Below, piece by piece: positions 1-10,720 of a stretch of 64,000 nt of DNA; the stretch's first letter is position 1, and each line of letters begins with the position of its first letter. Origin of the DNA: Anniella stebbinsi (Eukaryota > Chordata > Lepidosauria > Squamata > Anniellidae); contig JARDYH010000005.1 of NCBI GenBank assembly GCA_029215795.1, forward strand, positions 43,096,001 to 43,160,000. The letters are read 5' to 3'. Both the position numbers and the translations under genes were made by a program. The notes under the pieces were generated by a model. The model searched no databases. It was given only the letters and a program-made list of their open reading frames with translations, and was not told the origin of the DNA.

Positions 1-598
1 CTCATCTAAAACAATGTAAAGTCCTTTCTCCACCTCAAACTAATTTTCAGACCGACTTGTGCCTCAGTAAAACGTTTTTTTCTTCTGAAAATTAAGCAAA
101 GGCTGAGGACTTTTCTTTAAAAAAAGGGGGGGAGAGAGAACTTTCACCATCGCCTCAGTGTTCGATCCCTGGGTGACCTCTCTGGGTGGAGCCTGTGAAA
201 AGAAAGAAGGGGGAGGGAACAAACTTCATCTGGCTGCTTTTAAACTTAAGTGATGTGTCAAGCTCTGTCATTAACAAGGAAGTTCCTGTGGCTAACATCT
301 ATTTCGTACCCTGCCCCTTATTCTCAGGGCTGTTAACAGGTGACAGTTTTGTTCAAGCTCTTCTTCTATCATTTTCTCAGTGGCACAAGCTTCACAGCAG
401 CTTCTGCCAAGTGGAGAGAGTGAGAAAAGGAGAGAGAAAGAGAGGCTGGCTCTGTGAAATCCTGAGTCCCATAAACAGGCAGACACATAGCCCTGAAAGG
501 CTCAACATCCTTTGGGAAACTAATCTGTTAAATATCACCCTGGGTTTTGCCTGGTAAATAGAAGATGCACGTGTCTTTACAGGTTGGCTATAATGGTA
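1..598. other. anonymous unique-looking sequence
   Basis: No repeat family, RNA gene or exon is recognised here. A 123-codon open frame (186-557) has no domain, signal peptide or compositional sign of coding and is taken as chance. A purine-rich run lies near 121-140. Confidence 0.4.
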
Positions 599-640
599 AC
601 ACACACACACACACACACACTTTCCTGACAACACACACAC
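599..640. repeat. (CA)n microsatellite, interrupted
   Basis: An uninterrupted AC run of about 22 bases is followed after a short spacer by a second run of ten bases. Confidence 0.9.
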
Positions 641-759
641 AATTGCTGCTGTACTCCAGGCCCTGGAAATATCACACAAGGATGTCATGGCACCGCCAAA
701 CGCAGCCATGTCATCAATCGCTCTCCCTTTGGGGTTGAGCAGGAGATGCGGTGTAGGGT

Positions 760-1120
760 GGCTAGGGTTACAGAGGACAGTCCTCTGTTTGGAAGAGCTG
801 GCAGAGGAAGGTCCTCAATTGGAAGGTGTCCCCTCTTTGAAGTTTGATTTAAAGCTCAAGAACCCTAAGAAGGGAGCACAGGGTCATTGAAGTTGCCCAT
901 CCACAGTTCACACCTGGACAGCAGACTGAGCGGGCAGGTGTACAGGTCACCAGATCACTTTCTCCACTATGGCACGGAATCTTGTATTTCTATTGAGATA
1001 ATTGTTATTCATTCTAAATTTTATATATACATATACATCTGCATGTGCGAACTTTATGTAAATTATGTCCCCATTTTTGGAAATGTGTAAGCAGCCGCAC
1101 TAGCAGCTAGCAATTGGAAG
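760..1120 (+). repeat. anonymous dispersed repeat, copy 1 (partner at 34 kb)
   Basis: The part from about 815 to 1098 aligns by eye, in the same orientation, with 34057-34365. Shared landmarks in order are GGTGTCCYCT, GAAGGGAG, TGAAGTTG, CACCTGGACA, a TTGTATTTCT-TTGAGAT block, an ACATAC block and AAGCAGCC at the right end. No terminal inverted repeat, tRNA head or RT motif is visible, so the class is unknown. It is an old dispersed element or a segmental duplication. Confidence 0.6.
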
Positions 1121-1629
1121 ACCCCAGGTTCAAACCAAATGCAAACCTTCTCCTTACAATCACACTGCATTTTCCTTTGCTCTACAAGCCACCTTGATAA
1201 GGCTCAGCAAATGCTGGGGCAGAACCAGAGCTGCGTACTTCCCCCCTGCCTTGTATAGGCATACATTCTATGCATGGGTAATGGTTGAAAGGGCTTACAT
1301 TTAACTCATAACAGGATCCAGAACTCTAATTCAAAGCAAGCCAAACTACATGTAGGACAGAATACTGAGTTATGAGAATGCTGTTGCACCACCACACAAC
1401 ACAGCTGGGAGATTCTTCTGGTGTGAACTTTGTAAAACTTGCCGCCTCTTAGTGGAGGTACTCCAGCACATGTGGGACGTCTCCACAACATGTCTCCTTC
1501 CCGTGCCAGTATTGCCTCAATTTGGGGGGCAGCACACTGGCATGGAAAGGGGCACCACGTCATGGACTCCATGGTCTTGGGTTTCTAATGTTAACTAAGC
1601 AATGCAAGGGGAGGGGGATTCAGGTAGCA
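1121..1629. other. anonymous sequence
   Basis: Nothing recognisable: no repeat landmarks, no long open frame on either strand with a domain, no microsatellite. Confidence 0.35.
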
Positions 1630-2408
1630 GCCAGGAATGCCAGTCAGTTTCTAGGCCCAATTCAAAGTGTTGGTGGTGTCCTTTAAATGGCTTAGGTAGG
1701 CTGACCATATGAAAAGGAGGACAGGGCTCCTGTAACTTTAACAGTTGTAGAGAAAAGGGGATTTCAGCCAGTATCATTTGTATGCAATTAGTTCCTGGTG
1801 ATATTCCCTTTTCATCACAACAGTTAAAGTTGCAGGCACTATACTAGAGTGACCATATACAAAAGAAGGCAGGGCCTCTGCAACTTTAACTGTTGTGATG
1901 AAGAGGGAATTTCACCAGGAACTAATTGCATACAAATGACACTGGCTGAAATTCCCTTTTCTCTACAACTGTTAAAGTTACAGGAGCCCTGTCCTCCTTT
2001 TCATATGGTCAGCCTATAAGGACCAGTCTACCTGAAGGAGCACCTTCTCCCATATGTTCCTGCCTGATTGCCAAGATCATCTTTGGGGAAGAGACTTCTC
2101 TGCAATAGCCCCCAATCCATGGAATGCCCTTCCCAGGGAGATCTGCCTGATGTCTTCATTGTATATATTTCGATGTCAGGCTAAGCCCTTCCTCTTCTGG
2201 CAGGCATTTAACCTTTAATTTGCCATCTGTTATGAGTATTACCATGGGCTCTTTAGTATTTTAATGCTTTTAATATCTTAATTTTAAAAATATTTTCATT
2301 GGTTGCATAATTTGCTGATTATTTTACTGTTGGTTTGGAGTTTAAGGTTGTAAACCACTGAGGATATTTGGCAGTTGGGTGGCATATATATCTAACATAT
2401 AAATAATG
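1630..2408 (+). mobile_element. L3/L2-type LINE 3' fragment, interrupted by a hAT-like element
   Basis: Decayed C-terminal part of a LINE ORF2 followed by its 3' UTR. Left of 1697 the sequence matches the conserved stretch that reads [19 protein letters not shown] in the intact copy at 28.8 kb. Right of 2016 it resumes with a YLKE-HLLPY-like stretch, then a T-rich 3' UTR ending in the GTAAACCACTGAGG...GGGTGGCATATA motif and a short AAATA tail. Several stops break the frame. The element between the halves is a separate later insertion. Confidence 0.65.
1697..2016 (-). mobile_element. hAT-like MITE dimer (type A ends), copy 1
   Basis: Near-palindromic 320-bp element with ends TAGGCTGACCATATG and its complement. 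Internally it is two inverted copies of a roughly 170-bp unit; one unit is complete, including an inner terminus TAGAGTGACCATATAC near 1850, and the other lacks that inner terminus. It is oriented opposite to the copy at 54462. It interrupts a LINE fragment, so it is younger than that LINE. The TSD is degraded: GGCTTAGG on the left, only TAAGG-like on the right. No coding capacity. Confidence 0.8.
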
Positions 2409-2482
2409 TGTATGGACTTCAGAATGTTATCTGTATTTATTAGTATTATATGTGCATACAAACCCAAGAAATATGGCATATG

Positions 2483-2762
2483 GAGATCCGGGTTCTAGTC
2501 CCCACTTAGCCATGGAAGCTAACAGGGTGACTTTGGGCCAGTCACAGACTCTCATCCCAGCCTACCTCACAGGATGGTTGTTGTGAGGATAGAGCTTCGG
2601 CTATTGTATGTGATACAATATAATACCATACAATGTAATACAATACAATGTAAATGTAATAAATAAATAAATAAATAGGAGGGAGATTATGTACACCGTT
2701 CCTTGGAGGAAAAAAGGTGGGATATAAATGTAATAATAAATAATAAATAAAATAAATAAATC
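2483..2762 (+). mobile_element. MIR/CORE-like tRNA-derived SINE with LINE-type tail
   Basis: The left part contains a Pol III B box (GGTTCTAGTCC) in a truncated tRNA-like head. The core follows with GTGACTTTGGGCCAGTCAC, CTCACAGGATGG and TTGTTGTGAGGATA, which resembles the MIR/CORE SINE layout. At about 2590 it runs into AGAGCTTCGGCTATTG, an L3-type LINE 3' motif, and AATA repeats, before SINE-like sequence ending GGAAAAAAGGTGGGATATAAATG resumes. Either a LINE tail inserted in the SINE or the two were joined by template switching. Confidence 0.7.
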
Positions 2763-2867
2763 TGGCCTCCTGTGATTAGGAGGGACTGGGGAGTGGATTA
2801 GCAGTGTCTCTTGATTCATATCAAGGCACATACTCTGGAGAAATTGGGTTGCTTCTGCAACTATCCA

Positions 2868-3033
2868 TAAGAGGGATCATAGTTAGGGATGTCAGACAAA
2901 TTTCTATGAATCCAACCTGTGGACTCTGCAGTGGACCAGCTTTTCCTAAGTTGCACAGATTCCACAGACCTATGGACCAGTTTTTCATTTAACTTTCCAG
3001 AATTTTGTGCAAATTTAGTCTAGAAAAATATTA

Positions 3034-3067
<34 letters not shown>

Positions 3068-3480
3068 TAAAAAATGAAAATGTGCATTTCCCCAATACAC
3101 TAAAGCATGAAAATGTGGGTTTGGGGGATATCTGCATATTTTGAGAAAGACCTGCAAATTTGCACAAATTCGGGAAATTGGAAAAAAAATCCAATCCCAT
3201 CAATGAGCAGATAATGGAATGAAAGGCACCTAACAACCCATGGAACGCAGAGAGAACAGATGTTACAAAATCCGTACATCCCTAATCATAGCACAAGTGG
3301 GAGAGTGCATGCTTTATATACTGAAGGTCCCAGTTTTAATTCCTGGGATCTCCAATGTGATGTGAAAGACCCCTGCCAAAGACTCTGGCAAACCACTGCG
3401 AGTTGACGTAGTAGACAACACTGGGCTAGATGGACAACGTAGTAGCTGCTGGTATAAGGCAGCTTCCTGTGTGAACCGCT
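2868..3480 (+). mobile_element. tRNA-Ala-derived SINE, interrupted by a hAT-like element
   Basis: Outside the insertion the sequence reads as a decayed tRNA-Ala head (GGGATCATAG then CACAAGTGGGAGAGTGCATG), then a body ending TATAAGGCAGCTTCCTGTGTG. The better copy at 34.6 kb has the same layout with intact A and B boxes and a TGC-type anticodon loop. The hAT-like element at 2884-3284 sits in the A-box region and would have disabled the internal promoter. Confidence 0.65.
2884..3284. mobile_element. hAT-like non-autonomous element, TAGGGATGT ends
   Basis: A 401-bp element with inverted ends TAGGGATGT and ACATCCCTA. It is flanked by ATCATAGT on the left and ATCATAGC on the right, a 7-of-8 TSD at 2876-2883 and 3285-3292. 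An 8-bp TSD with TAG-type ends fits hAT. It contains a (TA)n run at about 3036-3064. Related pieces lie on the minus strand at 31180-31376 and 49195-49372. No transposase reading frame. Confidence 0.75.
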
Positions 3481-4645
3481 GCATTCTTTACAAACTATAG
3501 TGATTCAGCATTGCAGAAGTCAAAGAAAGGCACTAGACCATCAGTTGGTTCACCAATCCCCACACACAGCCCATCACACATAGCTACCACACTTTAGGAA
3601 TGAGGGCAATGCAATGCCCCAAAAATAAAAATATTCCAATGCAAAAAATTAACAAAAACAAACAAACCCACACACATTATGAGAAAGAAGCCTAAAATGT
3701 GCTTTGCATGGGCTTTCTTTACATTGAAAAGATAAAACAATCCAGTGCCCTAGTGTTTGTGCAACCCAACAATCTTAACTGAGTTTGAGGGGAACTACTT
3801 GAGAATACACACACACACCCCTCTCATTTTTAAAAAGGCAGTTCAACAAATTGAGATCTTTTCAACTTCGCCCACTGCCTGTCAAGATGTTGGGGCAGTT
3901 TTCCTCCAGCCAAACTTTCCCCTCTGCTCCTCCATCCTTTCCAAACAAGAAAACCCCCACTCCCCCACCCCCACCCCGCTCCATGTCTTTCCTGATACTG
4001 TATGTTAATGGGCAGCACACATACAATCCCAGACAGCTGCGCTGAGTGTGTGCCAACCTGACCAGAATTCTAGGACCGGCACTTGATTAGCTCATTGCAG
4101 GTGGCACAAAGAGCGAAAAGGGACAAAGAAATGCAGCCCCCTCCCACGCCCAATGTCTGGAATACTACAAGCACAAATAACTAAAGCCTTCCCCCCCACC
4201 ACTCTGCTTGGGGGAAGAAGAGAGGAGGGAGAGGGAGGAGGGAGGGGAATGCTCCAGCCATATAGTTGGCTTAATTACTGGTTGCCCGCTCATGTTCTGC
4301 CCCAAGAGGAAACACTTCAGCCAAGAGAGGATTTGTGCTTATGAAATCCTGCCGCCATAAAGTTGTTGCTTCACACACTTGATATTTCCTCTCCGATAGG
4401 ACAGCCGCTGTCACCTATCCAGCAGTGCCAACAAACTCAACTCACGTAGGCCAACATGTGCCTTCATTGCAAGCAGGAAAACAGGTTTGAGAGAAGAGCT
4501 TTTGAGAGCTCGTTGGCCCTGAAGATCGTTCTATCCCTTGTGCTTGGCATGTGTTTTACCAAAGCCGAATTTCAGAGCCTGGCTTGCTTCAGCAAAGAAT
4601 TGATTTTAAAGTGAGTTAGTTCATTATTTTTGCTCCAACAGCTGT

Positions 4646-4648
<3 letters not shown>
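3481..4648. other. anonymous sequence with C-rich and purine-rich patches
   Basis: No repeat family recognised. There is a C-rich run at about 3955-3980 and a GA-rich stretch at 4208-4245. The segment 4320-4460 has balanced, complex composition unlike the neighbouring repeats and might be constrained, but that cannot be judged from one sequence. Confidence 0.3.
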
Positions 4649-4700
<52 letters not shown>

Positions 4701-4703
4701 ACT
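4649..4703. repeat. (TC)n(AC)n compound microsatellite
   Basis: About 28 bases of TC repeat pass directly into about 27 bases of AC repeat with no interruption. Confidence 0.95.
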
Positions 4704-4805
4704 TTAGATTTTCCAAAACATATAAACTCTGAAATGGCCATTTAAGAAAGAAAACAACCCATAGCCAAGAATTATAGCATTGAATCTCCATACCATATCA
4801 GGCTT

Positions 4806-5062
4806 TCTGAATTATTTATTTACTTATTACATTTATATCCCACCTTTTTTCTCCAAGGAACCCAAGGCATACATTGCCCTCCTCCTCTCCATTTTATCCT
4901 CACAACAACAACCCTGTAAGGTAGGCTGGGCTGCTATCCTTGAGCCATTGACTTGCCACAAAGTCACCCAGTGAGCTTCCAGGGCTGAGTGGGGACTAGA
5001 ACCCAGATCTCTTGACTCCCAGTCCAACACTCCAGCCACTACACCACATTGGCTCTCATAAA
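4806..5062 (-). mobile_element. MIR/CORE-like tRNA-derived SINE, nearly full length
   Basis: Read on the minus strand: a head with GAGAGCCAATGTGGTGTAGTG and a B box in GGGTTCTAGTCCCC, the core with CTCACTGGGTGAC and GTTGTTGTGAGGATAAAATGG, then CCTTGGGTTCCTTGGAGAAA and GTGGGATATAAATG with an AATA tail. This is the best copy of the family in the window and defines its layout. Transcription would be by Pol III, with reverse transcription by a LINE that recognises the tail. Confidence 0.8.
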
Positions 5063-5448
5063 TAAAGAGGTCAATCTTGTGCTAAATGTCTTAACCCCTC
5101 AATACACAATTACCCATTCCTTGTCTTTCACTATCTCCCTCTGCTCATATATTGGCAGAGCATGTAAAAGCACTGTTCAGATGTTTGTCTGAAATGTGTG
5201 TATGCAGTGATCAAGATCAGGTCTGATGGAAGGTCTGAAGGAGCCTATGCACATACAAACTGTAGGGATGAGGGTCTAGAATTATAAAAAGGGAGCCTAT
5301 GCACATGCAGTTTGTGCTCACATAGGAGCCCTACTTGGGAGTTCAGAAAAAAGAATTAATATTAAGTGAAACGACAGAGCAAGGCCCCGCCCCTACTGAA
5401 CAGGCCCCACTGCTGTCCTTGAGTTGTGGGGGAGGTCTGGAGAGATTA

Positions 5449-5450
5449 TT

Positions 5451-5489
<39 letters not shown>
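5449..5489. repeat. (TTTA)n microsatellite
   Basis: Ten or so tandem TTTA units. It is the 3' AATA tail of the adjacent minus-strand LINE fragment. Confidence 0.9.
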
Positions 5490-5490
<1 letters not shown>

Positions 5491-5930
5491 ACATTTGTAT
5501 CCTGCCCCATATCATTGGGATCTCAGAGCAGCGTCCAGATGAAATCATATAGACAGTATGAACAATAAATATACACAGCTAAAAACAAATCAAACCAGTA
5601 ATCAAGCTAAAACCAGTATAGAATTGAAAAGCAGTATACACAATTAAAACTATGTGCAACCTTGGTGAATTTAGCTATCAAAGGCTTTCTTTAAAAGCCA
5701 TTGTTTTAACTTGGTGCCGAAATGAGGCCAGTGGCGGCACCAGTCAAGCCTCCAAGCGGAGGGCATTCCACAGCCGGGGTGCCACAACAGAGGAAGCCCT
5801 CTCCCATGTCCCACCATACTGTACACCCCGTGTGGGTGGGATGCGGAGGAGGGCTCCTCTGACAGATCTCCATTATTTAGAAACCTGATCACATAGGGTT
5901 CTAAATCAGACCTTCCCCACAAGATGTGGA
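5490..5930 (-). mobile_element. L3/L2-type LINE 3' end
   Basis: On the minus strand this reads as the decayed ORF2 C-terminus (frame similar to the intact [11 protein letters not shown] region at 28.8 kb, here around 5670-5943), then a 3' UTR ending in the TTGTAAACC-equivalent motif and the AATA tail at 5449-5489. It is 5'-truncated, as is usual for LINE insertions. Confidence 0.6.
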
Positions 5931-6531
5931 CAGTGGGGGTCAAGAGTCAGCAGGAGGCCATAATGGTGGAGTGAAAGGAGTGCTCTCCCACTCCATACAA
6001 AATGGTTTGGTTTTCAGCACATGAAAAGAGATAGCCTTCTAGATCTCCCACCATGGCATATGGCCATGACCATTGTGATATTTAAATGTTTATTGCCAAT
6101 TTTATAAAATGTCAGCATTTGTAATGTTTAATGATTATTGCCATTTAAGATGAAAGTACCATGTGGACTTCAAATACAAGGTTGGTAAGTGCATAATGCT
6201 GTTGGGAGGGGGGAGTGAATCGAATGTGAAGTGAATGCTGATTGGCTGGTGGTTGGATTGGCAGTTAGTAGTGAGAGGGGGAAGTTCAGGGAAGCAATAG
6301 AGATTATATGTGGAGAGAGTGAGGCAGTTAGAATCTGAGTTTGTCTGTGGAAGGGTCTAGAGAAAGAGTAGGAAGAACATCTTTTATTATTTTGGGAAAA
6401 GAGTGACTGGGAGGAGAGAGTGTAGTCCAGGGGGTAGCATAGGCAGGGTTGCAAATGAAACCATATTGAAACAAACAAGTATTGAAACTGATGAAACCAT
6501 AAGTTTTGTAATCTGCATAACCTTAGTTATT
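5931..6531. other. anonymous sequence
   Basis: G- and A-rich with mixed composition. No landmarks of the window's repeat families and no credible coding frame. Confidence 0.3.
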
Positions 6532-7247
6532 TAGGCTGACCATATGAAAAGGAGGACAGGGCTCATGTAACTTTAACAGTTGTAGAGAAAAGCCAATTTC
6601 AGCTGTCATCATTTGTATGCAGTTCGTACCTGGTGAAATTCCCTCTTCATTACAACACTTAAAGTTGCAGGGACCCTGCCTTCTTTTGTATATGGTCACT
6701 CTAGGGTAGGATCTACACGTCATCCTTGATGCGCCCTCCCTGCGCCACAAGCCGCTTCAGAGCGCTTCACCCCGTGTAGTGTGGCTCAAGCCTCGGAGGC
6801 TCTGCCCGCACCGCCGCGGCCGCCGCCCTTTCATCCAGGCTGGTCCCGGGGAGGGAGAAGGGAGGGGGGAGGGTTGTAAACAAAAGCCAGCAATTGGGAG
6901 AGGGATTTCCAATTGCTAGCTTTTGTTTACAACCCTCCCTCCTCCCTCCCTGGGACCGGCCGGGATGAAAGGGCGGCGGCGGCAGCGCGAGCGCGAGCAG
7001 AGCCTCCAAGGCTTGAGCCACACTAGACGAAGTGCAGCGCTCCAAAGCGGCTTGTGGCACAGGGAGGGCGCATCGAGGACGACGTGTAGATCCGGCTTAG
7101 TATAGTGCCTGCAATTTTAACTGTTGTGATGAAGAGGGGATTTCTCCAGGTACTAATTGCATACGAATGACGCCTGCTGAAATTCCCTTTTCTCTGCTAC
7201 TGTTAAAGTTACATGAGCCCTGTCCTCCTTTTCATATGGTCAGCCTA
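6532..7247. mobile_element. hAT-like MITE dimer (type A ends), copy 2, with nested insertion
   Basis: Ends are TAGGCTGACCATATG and CATATGGTCAGCCTA, flanked by TAGTTATT and AGTTATTG, an approximate 8-bp TSD. The two arms (6532-6704 and 7098-7247) match the halves of the copy at 54462. The centre is split by a separate hairpin element at 6705-7097. Without it the element would be about 320 bp, as in the other copies. Confidence 0.85.
6705..7097. mobile_element. Harbinger-like hairpin MITE nested in hAT-like dimer
   Basis: A 393-bp GC-rich element in which the left half is nearly the reverse complement of the right half; arms are about 185 bp each around a centre near 6900. Ends carry GGATCTACACGTC and its complement. 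It is flanked by TAG at 6702-6704 and 7098-7100, and the uninterrupted dimers show a single TAG here, so the empty site supports a 3-bp TSD. That fits PIF/Harbinger. It should form a very stable hairpin. Confidence 0.8.
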
Positions 7248-8466
7248 AGTTATTGTCAATTAAAAGTTATTTCTGTTGTATAAACTGGAGTGGATTCTTA
7301 AGGTAGCTGAGGTAAGGTACAGTGTTCAGTGGTGGCAGCGGTCAAGGAAAAGGGTGAATAGAGAGTGCTGAGCTGGTTGCTGTGAGGCCCAAAAGCGTCA
7401 GGGAGTCACAGAGTCAGTGAGCAGCATTCTGAAGCCAGTTCCATAGTAGGGATCCTTTGATTTATAGAGAGAAATAAAGGAGGACCAAAGGGGCGGCATC
7501 ACAACAATGTATGGATGAGATATTGCTCCTCCCTGTACATTCAGAAGAACAGCTATTGTTTCATGCTTCCACTTTCCCAAAAAGTAGAGCTATGGCAGTG
7601 TCTGTGTCTTTGCAATTAGATACATGCACTCCTTTTGTAATATCTGTTTATTTACAAGCTGAGCAGGCAAGGCAGAACAGGTAACCTTTAGAGCAGCATC
7701 ACTTATCCAAAAGCAAACAAGCCTTTGGAGCCTCCCAAGGCTCCATCTTGCTATCCAGGCTTCTTCATTGTTGGCTGTATTCCAGCTTCTCAACTGTTTC
7801 CTTCAGTTCCCAGGTGTGTCTGTGTGCTCAGTAGGTAGTAACAACCAGCCATCAAAGCTATTAAGCAAGCACCTATAGCTAGCAAATATACAAAAGACTT
7901 GACATGGCAATATCTTCACTTGGCATAACACAATACTATTCCTGTTACATCATCACTCTTGCTAGGCTAAACACTTCCAGATCTTTTATTCTTATCTCAT
8001 AAGCAAGATTCTCCATTCCTAGTTTCATTTGAGTTTCTCTTCTCTGGTTGTTTCATCTGAAATCCATTTGCTTTGGAATAAGATGCTTTGCCTTGTCCAG
8101 GAATGTTGATAATTCCCCATTCCTACTCAAAATGATTCATCCAGAACATTTAAGAAATACAAGACTTACAATGCTATCAGCTTAGGTTTGGTATAGCCTG
8201 GGCTTCCTAGGACATCCTGTTCCTGGACAGACAATACCCGTCCTTCCCTGTTGTCCTTGCTGACAATTGCTAGGTAATATGATTGAAATGAGCCTGATTT
8301 CAGCTCAGGTTACAGTGAGACTTTGTTTTGCATTATCTATTTCTTGGCCTTTAAATGGGAAACTCAAACAATGGGAAACATGCAAAACTCATTTCTATTA
8401 TGTTATGAGTTTGGCTGTCTTGATTAGTATGAATAGGCATATCCTATGGTCTTGCTTCACAAACCT
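7248..8466. other. anonymous sequence
   Basis: No repeat landmark or credible exon seen over 1.2 kb. Composition is even and AT-biased. Confidence 0.3.
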
Positions 8467-8832
8467 GGGGTTTGCCTATACACCAGCAGGTTTCTGCCAC
8501 AATGCTGCTTTGGGGTGGTGGCAGCTAATCCTGACGCTGCAGCAAAAGTGTGGGGTTTCCAGCAGCTGGGCCCAACCCCTACCCTTAGACCAATCAGGGG
8601 TTGCCATCCACCCTGCCATGCCTCTGCCACGACTCTGGAGCAAGGATAGATGGCAGATGTGCCATTACTCGCTTCGCTCCTGAGAAAAAAGTCAGGGCAA
8701 GTCCATGACGTTTTTCCTTTGCAGCTTTGCGGGAAAGCCCTGGGATGGGTGCAAAGTGGCTGCTGCATCATGTAATCAATGCAGTGCCACCATGCACCCA
8801 CCCCAGGGCTTTTCTTACGTATAGACAGCCCC
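8467..8832. mobile_element. MITE with GGGGNNTGYCTATAC ends
   Basis: Left end GGGGTTTGCCTATACAC and, read inwards from the right, GGGGCTGTCTATACGTAAG, so there is a terminal inverted repeat of about 15 bp. Length is about 366 bp. Its right end resembles the start of the element at 57736 over the GGCACTGCATTG block. No coding capacity. TSD not certain (CTG or TTG). Confidence 0.55.
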
Positions 8833-10492
8833 TTGGTGGGTAATCAGGGATGAAACAAAAGGGCTTTAATGTTCCTAAATGGCATGGAATCTCTCTACAC
8901 CTTTGAGAATAAGTCACCCAGCAGAATTTTGGGGGAAGGATAGAGTGACAGTGGAAGCAACCTGGCAGTTTTGAATGTGAAGGAAGGCAGAGACTGAGAG
9001 AGCTTGAGATTTAGCTGGGGTTAGCTGGACTGGAAGCAGTCTGAGGACCTACATGAATCCAAATTGCTCCTTTGGGAATCTAAGGCAGGAACAGTAGTTT
9101 TACTACCTGCTGTAAGATGCTTTCATCGTGCTCTGCTTTTATATTTGCAACAAAATGTTATCACTAAACTAATGTAAGTCTTCAGTGCTCTCTCTTCCCT
9201 ACAGTACAACCCCTGGATTTCTCACTACTCAAGGAGTGGGGAGCGCTTATAGCATTTTCACTGCTGCATTGTTTTTTAAAAGGTTGGAACTAAGCCCTGA
9301 GCCAGCTCCTTCTGGGAACCACCAAATCATAATTTGCCCAAATGCCTCCTTTCAGGAGTCAAGAAGAAAAGAAAAAAGTGAGCAGGAACACTCATGTCTG
9401 AAGCACCAGCAAAAGATAATGGCGTTCCAGGAGGGAGGAGGAAAAATCAGTGAACCACCCCTCCCCCATTTATCAGTGGTATTAACATACTAGTGAGGGT
9501 CCTATTGAGGTTGGGTTCCATGATGGAAGAAAGCAGGATATGAATGTTCTAAATAAATCACATGATTTCACTTCTATTGGTTAACATTGGATTCACGGAG
9601 ACCTCCAAGCTGCCTGCCTGCCTTCCTAGGGATGAAAGTACATATTGACATGGCTGGTTGACCTTTATTTTACTTCTGCCCAATTCCATACAGCAGCTCA
9701 TGCCATTCTGTCAAGTTTACAGGCAAAGTCCTATAAACGTTCAACCAAGACTATTGCTGCTTGCTTTCCATGCAGCATCTTCAGCCAGGAGGGCAGAGAG
9801 AGATGTTGGCTTCTTGATTCATTTGATGGATCTTCTGCAGTGCATGTAAGTCATGATATTTCTGTCTAATGTACCAGCTAATGCAAGACTTCAGACTTAG
9901 AATCAACATTTTATCTGTTTCTGTCATGGAGCTCCATCACACCTACTTTTTTATTATTGGTATGTACTCGCAGTTTTGATATCCGTTTCCCTTTCGTGAT
10001 CGTAGCTGTACCGGAGCCTTTCGTTTCACTTATGGGCTCTTACGGGTGGGGGGGGGGGTTGTTCCTGGTGGCAGGAAGGGAAGGGGCAGGCAGGGAAAGA
10101 CAAAGAGGGGGTAATCCTGTGTGCTGGAGGAAGAGAATCGCCCTACCCTCCCATTTCCTCATCAACAAACATGCCCCCAACACAGGGAAAAGCAAGAGGG
10201 GGGATATTCCTGACTTCCTCCATGCCAAAATACTTCGCATCAAGGGGCGGAAGGAGTGCGATGAGAGCAGGACAGGGATGACATCATGCAAGTACCTCGT
10301 GGCACAAACAAATACAAGGCAGGGCGAGAGTGCAGTAAATCGCTGGTGTGATGGAGCCCATGGACTAAAATTCTGTGTCTTTTGAATTATTTTTAACAAA
10401 CTTAAAACATACACATGCACACCTTGTCTGTTGTGATCCAAGGGGATTCTGTGTGATCTGCCTTATTTCGCCCTACCACCTTGGTCCGCTCA
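8833..10492. other. anonymous sequence with a possible LINE tail
   Basis: Mostly unrecognised. About 9515-9560 ends in GGATATGAATGTTCTAAATAAAT, which resembles a LINE 3' tail. A G12 run lies at about 10046-10058. A CpG-containing patch at 9957-10030 is followed by a 142-codon open frame with no domain, treated as non-coding. Confidence 0.3.
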
Positions 10493-10580
10493 GCCAGCCT
10501 ACTGCAAAGGTTATGCCAGCCTCCCCCAGATGTATCGGACTACAGCTCACATAATCACCAGCCAGAATGGCAATGCTACT
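10493..10580. repeat. short palindromic dispersed repeat (CCAGATGT-GGACTACA type)
   Basis: Contains CCCCCAGATGTATCGGACTACAGCTCACATAATCACCAGCC in broken form, matching one half of the palindromic family also at 12150, 18395, 37247 and 42115. The consensus unit is GGCCCTCCAGATGTT, then GACTACAACTCCCAT and its complement. Confidence 0.45.
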
Positions 10581-10720
10581 CCAATCCTCTAGAGTTGGTT
10601 GGGCAAAGACAGGAAACCAGCAGAGTTGCAACTTGGTCCCAGTTAGGTATTAGGTCAAAGTGTCTGATGTCTCTAGTGGTAACTCAGTAGGTGATGGCAG
10701 CTATTGCCTTTGTGGATATT

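Noticed and set aside
9957..10385. 142-codon open frame
   Set aside because: No domain, no splice context and G-run derived low complexity; a minus-strand frame of similar length overlaps it. Consistent with chance.
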